Below are positions 1-6,087 of a DNA stretch of 9,035 nucleotides, in pieces (the stretch's first letter is position 1; every line of letters starts with the position of its first letter). The DNA lies in the NCBI GenBank assembly GCA_041661865.1, contig JBAZTO010000082.1, forward strand, positions 1 through 9,035. Direction: 5' to 3'. The notes under the pieces are model-generated. The model searched no databases, was not told the DNA's origin, and was given only the letters and a program-made list of their open reading frames with translations. The stretch comes from JBAZTO01 sp041661865. Lineage in GTDB: Bacteria; Planctomycetota; Phycisphaerae; SM23-33. A program made the translations under genes and the position numbers.

Positions 1-111
1 ATCCAGAACTCCTGGACCAAACTGATCGAACAGTGCCGGTACTATCAGTGGCGTAACGAAGCGTCCTATGCCTCCAGACGACGCACGCAATCCGCTATCG
101 ACACTACCTAG
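1..111 (+). CDS. 3' end of an unidentified gene (partial)
   Basis: An open frame enters from the left edge in frame 1 and ends at TAG (109-111), giving 36 residues. The stretch begins IQNSWTKLIEQCRYYQW and ends in a basic, polar tail. Codons mostly end in G or C, in line with the GC-rich genes in the window, which supports real coding, but the piece is short. I do not recognise the family. The stop lies 9 bases before the inverted-repeat element at 121. No U-rich terminator follows; the hairpins downstream could serve as one but lack a T tract. Confidence 0.4.
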   Translation: MQNSWTKLIEQCRYYQWRNEASYASRRRTQSAIDTT

Positions 112-120
112 CGCTGTCGT

Positions 121-293
121 GCTATCCTCTGCCGGGCCTTCGGCCCTGATCCTGGAGGGTACGCCGGGCCTGCCGACAGGCAGGTCGTGAAAGCATGCTT
201 CTGCCAGTTACACCGGTTACACAAGCAGAAGCATGGCGCCGGGCCCCGGCCACGAGTTCGCGACGGAGTCCCGAAGGGACGGCAGAGGATAGC
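121..293. repeat. 173-bp element with 23-bp imperfect inverted ends
   Basis: The left end (121-143) and the reverse complement of the right end (271-293) both read GCTATCCTCTGCCG, then differ at two bases, then both read CCTTCGG: 21 of 23 match. Inside lie further hairpins: 169-174 with 179-184 (CCTGCC/GGCAGG, 4-nt loop), 194-204 with 225-235, and a GC-rich palindrome at about 238-250. Each end also carries its own 13-nt hairpin (134-146 and 268-280). There is no protein-coding sequence inside. It could be a miniature non-autonomous mobile element, a REP/BIME-like extragenic palindrome, or DNA encoding a structured RNA. I saw no clear target-site duplication. Confidence 0.55.
194..235. repeat. 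11-bp perfect stem with 20-nt loop
   Basis: CATGCTTCTGC at 194-204 pairs perfectly with GCAGAAGCATG at 225-235. The 20-nt loop contains GTTAC twice and the palindrome ACCGGT. It sits near the centre of the 121-293 element and would be the main internal stem if that element is transcribed. No T-run follows on either strand, so it does not look like a simple intrinsic terminator. Confidence 0.5.
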
Positions 294-352
294 CGTGGGT
301 GGAGCGGCGGCTGTTTGCCGCGAAACCCCCGGAAAGAGACTCTCTTGATCTG

Positions 353-447
353 AGCCCCGAAGGGGCGAAAGAACAGAAGACTTATAAATATTTATATGTA
401 ACATCTATGCCAATGCGCGGGACGGATTCTGTCGCCCCTTCGGGGCT
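353..447. repeat. Inverted pair of 13-nt GCCCC hairpins
   Basis: The 16-mer at 353-368 (AGCCCCGAAGGGGCGA) is the exact reverse complement of 432-447. Each copy is also a self-complementary hairpin: 354-366 is GCCCC-GAA-GGGGC and 434-446 is GCCCC-TTC-GGGGC. They belong to the same CCTTCGG family as the hairpins at 134-146, 268-280 and 501-513. The sequence between them is AT-rich and contains the palindrome at 383-396. The function is unknown; candidates are extragenic palindromes or stem-loops in a transcript. Confidence 0.55.
383..396. other. AT-only 14-bp palindrome
   Basis: TATAAATATTTATA is a perfect palindrome made only of A and T, inside an AT-rich patch of about 40 bases (roughly 371-410) that stands out from the GC-rich surroundings. 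It could be a protein-binding site, a DNA-unwinding spot or a promoter -10 region. No -35 partner at good spacing was evident, and no gene starts immediately beside it. Confidence 0.3.
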
Positions 448-468
448 TGAGGTTTTTGGGGCTCGCTA

Positions 469-488
469 CCGGGGGCTCACGCCCCCGG
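469..488. repeat. 8-bp GC-rich hairpin, 4-nt loop
   Basis: CCGGGGGC (469-476) and GCCCCCGG (481-488) form a perfect stem around the loop TCAC. On the minus strand, the direction in which mlaD is read, the loop is GTGA, a GNRA-type tetraloop, which favours a minus-strand RNA reading. No U-tract follows, so its use as an intrinsic terminator for the mla genes is uncertain. Confidence 0.45.
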
Positions 489-531
489 CTATCGTCTGCC
501 GGGCCTTCGGCCCTGATCCTGGAGGGTACGC
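488..531. repeat. Second copy of the 121-164 repeat arm
   Basis: This 44-bp segment matches 121-164 in the same orientation with one mismatch (the seventh base, C in the first copy and G here). It includes the hairpin GGGCC-TTC-GGCCC at 501-513. Unlike the first copy it has no inverted partner to its right. The pair indicates a dispersed repeat family, probably present elsewhere in the genome. Confidence 0.65.
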
Positions 532-607
532 AGGCCTGCCTGCCGCGGCTACCTGCTGCAAATTCAAACGTGGGCGCATACGTCGCGGCCACGGCACCGG
601 GCTCTTT

Positions 608-663
608 CGGTATTCCGGTCTCCCGGTATTCCGGCAGTCCGGCCTCACGGCAATCCGGTTCCC
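608..663. repeat. Seven 8-bp degenerate tandem units (CGGNNNNC)
   Basis: Seven consecutive octamers run without interruption: cggtattc, cggtctcc, cggtattc, cggcagtc, cggcctca, cggcaatc, cggttccc. CGG is fixed at the start of each; the eighth base is C in six and A in one. Units 1 and 3 are identical. The array ends one base before the mlaD stop codon complement (665-667), so it would lie in the 3' untranslated part of an mlaD transcript. It resembles short tandemly repeated extragenic sequences; the function is unknown. Confidence 0.55.
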
Positions 664-664
664 G

Positions 665-1732
665 CTACTTCAGCTTCATCTCCACGCCGCTTTCGCGCCA
701 GGTCTTGACCAGATCGCGCATCTCGGTCATCAGGTCGGTCATCTGTTTGGTCGCGTCGACGAGGTTGTTGTAAAGCTTCGGGTCGTTGATGAGTTTGCCG
801 GTGGTGCCCTCGCCCTCGCCGAGTTTCCGGACCGTCTCCTGCATCGTGCTCATCAGGCGGCTGACGGCATCGGCGTCGTCCATGAGCTTGCGGGCCAGTT
901 CGTCGATCCGCTGGCCGGCGCTGTTGGCGACCTTTGAGACATCCTTGGTCGCCTCGGTGGCCTGCTGGGCGAAGGCCTTGAAGGACACCATCGCCTCCTT
1001 GGCCTCGGCCGTGACGACGGCCAGGTTGGCCAGGCTCGCCTTGATGTTGGCCTGGTTTTTCTCGTCGCCTATGACGGCATACAGCGCGTCCAGCGTGCGG
1101 TTGAACTTGGCCACCGATCCCTGGAGCGAGTTCTGCCGCGGGGAGGGCCCCGAAGCCGGCTGGGTCTGGCCGTCCGGGCCTGTCGCGGCGGTCGCGGAGG
1201 GCGCCGGCGCCACCAGCTCGTTGAGGTTCTTGGCCAGGGAACTGAGGTTCTTGACCGCGTCGGTCACTTCGGGCGGGAAGAGCCCGTTGCCGCGCTGCTG
1301 GCCGACGAGGACCACGCTGCCGTCGGTGGGCAGATACTCGATGACCTTTCCGGTGGCGGGGTTGGTCGGCAGGGCCCCTTCGGGCGAGAGGCTGAGGTAG
1401 CCCTTGCCCATCAGGCCCTTGGTGTAGACGAAGGCCTGCGTGTTGCCCGGCAGGCGGACGCTATGGTTGATCAGCGCCGTCATCCTCACGCCCTTGCCCG
1501 GGGCGGCGGGGTCGATGAAGTCCACCTCCGTCAGCGAGCCGACGCGGATGCCCGCGAGGAAAACGCTGTCGCCCTCGATGAGGTCGTGCGTCGAGTCGAA
1601 CTCCATGTGGATCTTGTAGCCGCGATTGAGGACGCCGGGCAGGCCCGTAAACAGAAGGATCAGCACGCCCAGCATCGACAGGGCTATGATTACCGTCACT
1701 CCAACCGCCAGGTTGCGGGCTTCCGCTTTCAT
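665..1732 (-). CDS. mlaD: MlaD-type MCE-domain lipid transport protein
   Basis: This 355-residue protein belongs to the MCE (mammalian cell entry) family, the substrate-binding part of ABC systems that move phospholipids between envelope membranes. One N-terminal transmembrane helix (about 9-30) anchors it in the inner membrane and the rest should face the periplasm. The MCE domain covers about 37-118, including the FLAGIRVGSL stretch. A Pro/Ala/Ser/Thr-rich linker (about 174-199) precedes a long, mostly helical region (about 205-348) with the motif GTTGKLINDPKLYNNL (309-324), frequent in long MCE proteins. Escherichia coli MlaD is about half this length, so this is a single-MCE-domain form with a long helical tail. 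Its ATG overlaps the mlaF stop (ATGA, 1729-1732), which implies translational coupling. No lipobox was seen. Confidence 0.9.
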   Translation of the reverse strand: MKAEARNLAVGVTVIIALSMLGVLILLFTGLPGVLNRGYKIHMEFDSTHDLIEGDSVFLAGIRVGSLTEVDFIDPAAPGKGVRMTALINHSVRLPGNTQAFVYTKGLMGKGYLSLSPEGALPTNPATGKVIEYLPTDGSVVLVGQQRGNGLFPPEVTDAVKNLSSLAKNLNELVAPAPSATAATGPDGQTQPASGPSPRQNSLQGSVAKFNRTLDALYAVIGDEKNQANIKASLANLAVVTAEAKEAMVSFKAFAQQATEATKDVSKVANSAGQRIDELARKLMDDADAVSRLMSTMQETVRKLGEGEGTTGKLINDPKLYNNLVDATKQMTDLMTEMRDLVKTWRESGVEMKLK

Positions 1733-2565
1733 GAGTGCCTCTCTGCCTGACCGGGGTCCGGGTCGTGATTCATCACGTTCTCCAGGTGGCCGGTCCGCAA
1801 TTGCGCCAATTCCTCTTCGCTGGCCCGTCCCTGGACGAACCGCGCGACGATCGTGTCGGTGATCTTATCCATCTCGCCGGGGGCTGCGTCGGCGATGAAT
1901 CGCCCGTCGTGGAGCATCAGAATCCGGTCGCCGATCTTGCGGGCCGAGGCCATGTCGTGCGTGACCACGACGGCGGTGGTGCCCAGGGCCGACTGGAGCT
2001 TGAGGATCAGCTCGTTGATGAGGTCGGCGCGGATGGGGTCCAGCCCCGTCGTCGGCTCGTCATAAAGGATGACCTTGGGGTCCAGGGCGATCGCGCGGGC
2101 CAGGGCCACGCGCTTCTTCTGCCCGCCGGAGAGTTCCTCGGGGAACTTCTGCTGCGTGCCATCCAGGCCGACCAGGCTGAGCACCTGCTTGCACCGGGCC
2201 GTCGCAGCCTCACGGCTGGGGAAGGCGTCGTTCTCTTCCAGCGGGAAGCGGACGTTGTCTTCCACGGTCATCGAGTCAAACAAGGCTGAGCCCTGAAACA
2301 GGAAGCCGATCTGGCGGCGGATGGGCGCCATTTCCTTGTCGCCCAGGGCGGAGACTTCCTGGTCGCCGAAAAAAACCTTCCCGCTGTCAGGCTGGATCAG
2401 ACCGACGATGTGCTTGAGCAGCACGCTCTTGCCGCACCCGGAAGGGCCGATGATCACGGTGGTCTGCCCCGGAAAAACCGAGAGGTTGACACCCTTCAGC
2501 ACCGCCTGTTTGCCGAAGGACTTCGATACGTTCACCAGCCGGATAATAGGTTCTCGATCACTCAT
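1729..2565 (-). CDS. mlaF: MlaF-type ABC transporter ATP-binding protein
   Basis: This 278-residue cytoplasmic ATPase should power the MCE lipid transporter together with MlaD and an MlaE permease. All ABC ATPase motifs are present: Walker A GPSGCGKS (40-47), Q-loop Q91 in FLFQGSALF, signature LSGGQ (145-149), Walker B VILYDEP (165-171) with catalytic E170, D-loop GLDP (174-177) and H-loop H203. The sequence around the Q-loop (GFLFQGSALFDSMTVEDNV) is typical of the MlaF/Ttg2A group. A short C-terminal extension follows the core fold. It begins 40 bases after the GNAT gene and overlaps mlaD by 4 bases. The ATG at 2565 has no strong Shine-Dalgarno; an AGAGGG lies too far upstream, and an in-frame stop excludes a longer start. 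Confidence 0.93.
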   Translation of the reverse strand: MSDREPIIRLVNVSKSFGKQAVLKGVNLSVFPGQTTVIIGPSGCGKSVLLKHIVGLIQPDSGKVFFGDQEVSALGDKEMAPIRRQIGFLFQGSALFDSMTVEDNVRFPLEENDAFPSREAATARCKQVLSLVGLDGTQQKFPEELSGGQKKRVALARAIALDPKVILYDEPTTGLDPIRADLINELILKLQSALGTTAVVVTHDMASARKIGDRILMLHDGRFIADAAPGEMDKITDTIVARFVQGRASEEELAQLRTGHLENVMNHDPDPGQAERHS

Positions 2566-2605
2566 TCGGTTTTGGCCCCGCGATTCGGAAGCCCTCTGCC
2601 GCCGA

Positions 2606-3064
2606 TCATCTTAGCTGCAGCATCATGGCGATTTCGTCGCACGCGTCGGCCTTGGGGCAGGCGATGCACTCCCGCCAGACCTTCTCCGGCAGCGTCTGGC
2701 GGTCGATTACGCAAAAGCCGTTGCGGGCGAAGAAGTCCCGCTCGTAGGTCAGGGCGAAGAGCTTGCGCACACCCAGGCGCTTGGCGTCGCCAATGGCTGC
2801 CTGCACCAACTGCTTGCCCAGGCCCTGGCGCCGCAGTGTCGGCGAGACGGCCAGGGATTTCACCTCGGCCAGGTCCGACCAGCTCACATCGACCGCCACG
2901 CAGCCGACGACCGCGCCCGACTCGTCCTGGGCGACCTGGAAGTCGCGCAGGGAATTGTAGACGCTCTCGAGGCTTCGGTGCAGCATCGATCCGCGCTCGG
3001 CGTAGTGGTTGACCAGCTCGCAGATGGCTGGGGCGTCTTCTATGGTTGCAGGCCGAATCATCAT
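2606..3064 (-). CDS. GNAT acetyltransferase, short ArgA-like
   Basis: This 152-residue protein has the GNAT fold throughout. The acetyl-CoA pyrophosphate-binding segment is RRQGLG (78-83), following the beta strand EVKSLAVSP (67-75). The stretches SWSDLAEVKSLAV and FALTYERDFFARNGF resemble the stand-alone short N-acetylglutamate synthases, such as mycobacterial Rv2747-type ArgA, which catalyse the first step of arginine synthesis from glutamate and acetyl-CoA. The C-terminal segment carries three cysteines (133, 136, 142) in a CxxCx5C arrangement before CDEIAM, seen in this subgroup. The substrate is inferred from family resemblance only. It is first in a likely operon with mlaF and mlaD, though a metabolic link is not obvious. 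Two ATGs stand in tandem; the first is used here. Confidence 0.85.
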   Translation of the reverse strand: MMIRPATIEDAPAICELVNHYAERGSMLHRSLESVYNSLRDFQVAQDESGAVVGCVAVDVSWSDLAEVKSLAVSPTLRRQGLGKQLVQAAIGDAKRLGVRKLFALTYERDFFARNGFCVIDRQTLPEKVWRECIACPKADACDEIAMMLQLR

Positions 3065-3189
3065 AAGGCGTTATTGTATAACATTCGAGCCGCGCGGACG
3101 CATGTGAATTTTGGTCTTGGCGGTAACGGACGTTACGGCTATTGTTCGAGCGCCTAACATGTTGTGCGGCGTAACGAAAGGCAGACAGC
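3065..3189. promoter_or_regulatory. Divergent promoter region with a GTAACG palindrome
   Basis: This 125-bp gap separates the divergently read GNAT-mlaFD group and zwf-pgl, so promoters for both should lie here. GTAACG-GA-CGTTAC at 3123-3136 is a perfect 6-bp inverted repeat, and GTAACG recurs at 3171-3176 close to the zwf start, so an operator is possible. GTTAT-TGT-ATAAC at 3070-3082 is another inverted repeat, just upstream of the GNAT start, and offers a -10-like TACAAT on the minus strand, though no -35 at good spacing was found. AAAGG at 3177-3181, 8 bases before the zwf ATG, is a plausible ribosome binding site. Confidence 0.35.
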
Positions 3190-4725
3190 ATGGGCTCACG
3201 GGAAAGCAACAGGTTGCAGAACGGGGGCATTGGTTCTGAAGAGGCCTCACCGCCTTGCCTGTTTGTGATTATCGGCGCCACCGGCGACCTGACGGCCCGT
3301 AAGATCGCCCCGGCCCTGTACAACCTTGTCCACGAGAACATGCTCAGTGACCGCGTGGCCGTGCTGGGGGTGGCCAGGCACCCCAGGAGCGACGAGCAGT
3401 TTCGCCAGGAGATGGGCCAGGCCATCGCCACTCATTCCCGCAGCCAGCCCGTCGATGAAGGCCTGTGGAACCAGTTCGCCAAGCGGTGGCACTTCCAGGT
3501 GGCCGATGCCGGCGATGAAAACTCCTACCGAACGCTGTCGGCAAGAATCAAGGAACTCGACGAGCGGTACAAGACCGGCGGCAACAGGGTCTTTTACCTG
3601 GCCATTATCCCGGAGGCCTTTCCCGGCGTGATCCACAGCCTGGGCGTGGCCGGCCTCAATCGTCCCGGCGGCGGGGGAGCGTTCGCCCGCGTGGTGGTGG
3701 AGAAGCCCTTCGGCACGGACCTCTCTTCAGCCCGTGAACTCGATGCGCTGTTGCTGGGCAACTTCAGCGAGAATCAGGTCTACCGCATCGACCACTACCT
3801 GGGCAAGGAGACCGTTCAGAACCTGATCGCGCTGCGGTTTGCCAACGCGATTTTCGAGCCTCTCTTCAACCGCCAGTACGTCGATCATGTTCAGATCACC
3901 ACGGCTGAGACTGCCGGCATGGAGGGCCGGCGGGGAGCCTACTATGAGGCCTCCGGCGCCCTTCGCGACATGGTCCAGAGCCACATGCTCCAGATGCTGG
4001 CCCTGACGGCGATGGAGGTGCCCTCGCGAATCGATGGGACCTCCATCCGCAACGAGAAGGTCAAGGTGCTCCAGTGCATTGCCCCGCTGACGCCCGATGA
4101 AGTGGCCAGCCGGACCATCCGCGGGCAGTACGCCGCCGGCCCGGCGGGGCCCGGCTATCGCCAGGAATTGGGAGTGTCGCCGGAGTCCATGATCGAAACC
4201 TATGTTGCGGCAACGCTTTATGTTGATAACTGGCGATGGGCGGGCGTGCCGTTCCGTTTACGCACCGGCAAGAGGCTTTCCTCCAAGACCAGTCACATTC
4301 AGATCGTTTTCAAGCGCGAGCCGATGAGCCTGTTCCAGGAGATGGGGTGCGATGCGCGCGGGCCTAACCAGTTGACGGTTCGCATTTTTCCGACCGAGGG
4401 CATTTCGGTCACCATTGACGGCAAGGTTCCCGGCCCGGGGATGCTCCTTCGCCCGGTGCGGATGGACTTCGATTACGGCTCGACCTTCGGCTCGGCCTCG
4501 CCCGAGGCCTACGAGCACCTGCTGCTCGACGCGATACAGGGGGATTCGACCCTTTTCATCCGCGACGACGAGGTGGAAGCCTCCTGGCGGATAATCGACA
4601 ACATTCGCTCTTCATGGAATATGGCCGGAATGCCGAAATTAGTAATGTATCCCGCGGGCTCATCGGGGCCCGACGAGGCCCAGTCGCTGATGAACGATCC
4701 TTATAAGCGTTGGCATCCGATATAG
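3190..4725 (+). CDS. zwf: Glucose-6-phosphate 1-dehydrogenase
   Basis: This 511-residue cytoplasmic enzyme oxidises glucose 6-phosphate to 6-phosphogluconolactone with NADP+ (or NAD+), the entry step of the oxidative pentose phosphate and Entner-Doudoroff routes. The N-terminal Rossmann fold has the dinucleotide loop GATGDLTARK (29-38). EKPFG (171-175) and the substrate/catalytic signature RIDHYLGKE (199-207, with D201 and H202) follow. The general-base histidine is most likely H265 in MVQSHMLQM; relatives usually read QNH there, so S264 is a mild variation. The C-terminal substrate domain ends with the usual EAYEHLLLDAIQGD segment and DDEVEASWRIID. The first 20 residues or so are a polar leader, so a later start is possible, but AAAGG sits 8 bases before this ATG. 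pgl follows after 15 bases. Confidence 0.97.
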   Translation: MGSRESNRLQNGGIGSEEASPPCLFVIIGATGDLTARKIAPALYNLVHENMLSDRVAVLGVARHPRSDEQFRQEMGQAIATHSRSQPVDEGLWNQFAKRWHFQVADAGDENSYRTLSARIKELDERYKTGGNRVFYLAIIPEAFPGVIHSLGVAGLNRPGGGGAFARVVVEKPFGTDLSSARELDALLLGNFSENQVYRIDHYLGKETVQNLIALRFANAIFEPLFNRQYVDHVQITTAETAGMEGRRGAYYEASGALRDMVQSHMLQMLALTAMEVPSRIDGTSIRNEKVKVLQCIAPLTPDEVASRTIRGQYAAGPAGPGYRQELGVSPESMIETYVAATLYVDNWRWAGVPFRLRTGKRLSSKTSHIQIVFKREPMSLFQEMGCDARGPNQLTVRIFPTEGISVTIDGKVPGPGMLLRPVRMDFDYGSTFGSASPEAYEHLLLDAIQGDSTLFIRDDEVEASWRIIDNIRSSWNMAGMPKLVMYPAGSSGPDEAQSLMNDPYKRWHPI

Positions 4726-4740
4726 GTTGCAGAGAAACGC

Positions 4741-5511
4741 ATGAATGAACCGGCAACGAATCGAAGAGTGATTATCGAGCGCACCGCCGACGAGGCCACC
4801 GCCATCGCCGCGGACTTGTTCAAGTGCATCGCCTGCGAGACCGTCGGGCAGCGTGACAACTGCCGCGTGGCACTGGCCGGCGGGACGACGCCGCACGCCC
4901 TTTACCAATTGCTGGCCAAGGGCGCCACCACCGACGCAGTGCCTTGGCGCAAGGTGGAAGTCTTCTTCGGCGACGAGCGCGACGTGCCGCAGGACCACGT
5001 TGAGAGCAACTACCGCATGGCCCAGCGGACGCTGCTGGACCACGTGCCCATCGAGCCGGGCAAAATCCATCCCATGCCCGCCGATGCCGAAGACCTCGCT
5101 GCCGCCTCGGCCGACTACGAGCGAACCATCCGCGAGCGCGTGCCGGCTGGGCCTGACGGGATTCCGCGCTTTGACCTGGTGTTCCTGGGCATGGGCGGCG
5201 ACGGCCACACGGCCAGCCTGTTCCCGGGCACCGAGATGCTTTCAGAGAAGACCAAGCTGGTGACCAGCGGCTTTGTGCCCGTGCTGGGCCGCAGCCGCAT
5301 GACGTTCACCTTCCCCCTCATCAATGCCGCTCACAACATCATCATGCTGGTGACCGGGACCGACAAGGCCCAGGCCGTGCTGGGCATGCTGGGCGAGAGC
5401 CCCGAAATCCGGGCGCAGCTTCCCGCCGCCGGGGTCAACCCCAGGGAAGGCTCGCTCATCGTGGTCCTCGATGCCGCCGCCGCCCGCCTGACGGGCATGT
5501 CGGCAGGGTGA
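4741..5511 (+). CDS. pgl: 6-phosphogluconolactonase (DevB/Pgl type)
   Basis: This 256-residue enzyme hydrolyses 6-phosphogluconolactone, the zwf product, to 6-phosphogluconate. It belongs to the glucosamine-6-phosphate isomerase/6-phosphogluconolactonase superfamily. Visible motifs are ALAGGTTPHALY (44-55), VFFGDER (74-80), SNYRMAQRTLL (89-99), GMGGDGHTASLFPG (150-163) with the expected catalytic His156, and RMTFTFPLIN (186-195). Length is normal for the family. The 15-base gap after zwf indicates an operon; only a weak purine-rich GCAGAGAA precedes the ATG, so expression may rely partly on coupling. No gnd or edd gene follows, so later steps must be encoded elsewhere. Confidence 0.96.
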   Translation: MNEPATNRRVIIERTADEATAIAADLFKCIACETVGQRDNCRVALAGGTTPHALYQLLAKGATTDAVPWRKVEVFFGDERDVPQDHVESNYRMAQRTLLDHVPIEPGKIHPMPADAEDLAAASADYERTIRERVPAGPDGIPRFDLVFLGMGGDGHTASLFPGTEMLSEKTKLVTSGFVPVLGRSRMTFTFPLINAAHNIIMLVTGTDKAQAVLGMLGESPEIRAQLPAAGVNPREGSLIVVLDAAAARLTGMSAG

Positions 5512-5532
5512 CAGTTGATGTTCAAGCGCCAA

Positions 5533-5568
5533 GTGGCCTGATCTCCCGCGATCGGGGCGGGTGGCCAC
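5533..5568. terminator. Possible hairpin between convergent genes
   Basis: Between the convergent pgl and glcD-fragment stops, GTGGCC (5533-5538) pairs with GGCCAC (5563-5568), and inside it CCCGC (5545-5549) pairs with GCGGG (5557-5561). The stem is interrupted by an unpaired internal stretch and no T-run follows on either strand, so this is a weak terminator candidate, judged mainly from its position. Confidence 0.25.
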
Positions 5569-5581
5569 GAGTCGGGGTTCG

Positions 5582-5980
<399 letters not shown>

Positions 5981-6087
5981 TCAGGCAAAGCCGCCATCCG
6001 ATTGGTGGGCAAATAGTCGAGCGCAGCGGAATCGCTGGCAGTAAAGATGCTCGCGGTAACAGACTATCATCAAGCCTTGACAATTCT

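Noticed and set aside
112..664. CRISPR array or tRNA gene in the repeat region
   Set aside because: Repeats are not evenly spaced, lack unique spacers of constant size and occur in both orientations. No cloverleaf with a T-arm GTTCRA motif was seen.
299..937. 212-codon plus-strand open frame across the repeat region and the mlaD 3' end
   Set aside because: It runs antisense to well-supported mlaD sequence and its left half is translated repeat DNA; no domain is recognisable. Long antisense frames are expected in GC-rich DNA.
1735..2289. 184-codon plus-strand open frame opposite mlaF
   Set aside because: It is antisense to all key ABC motifs of mlaF and shows no motif of its own.
2562..3431. 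289-codon minus-strand open frame overlapping the GNAT gene and zwf
   Set aside because: It covers the GNAT gene in another frame, is antisense to zwf, and is rich in Arg/Gly/Pro as shadow frames are. The GNAT and zwf frames have clear family motifs.
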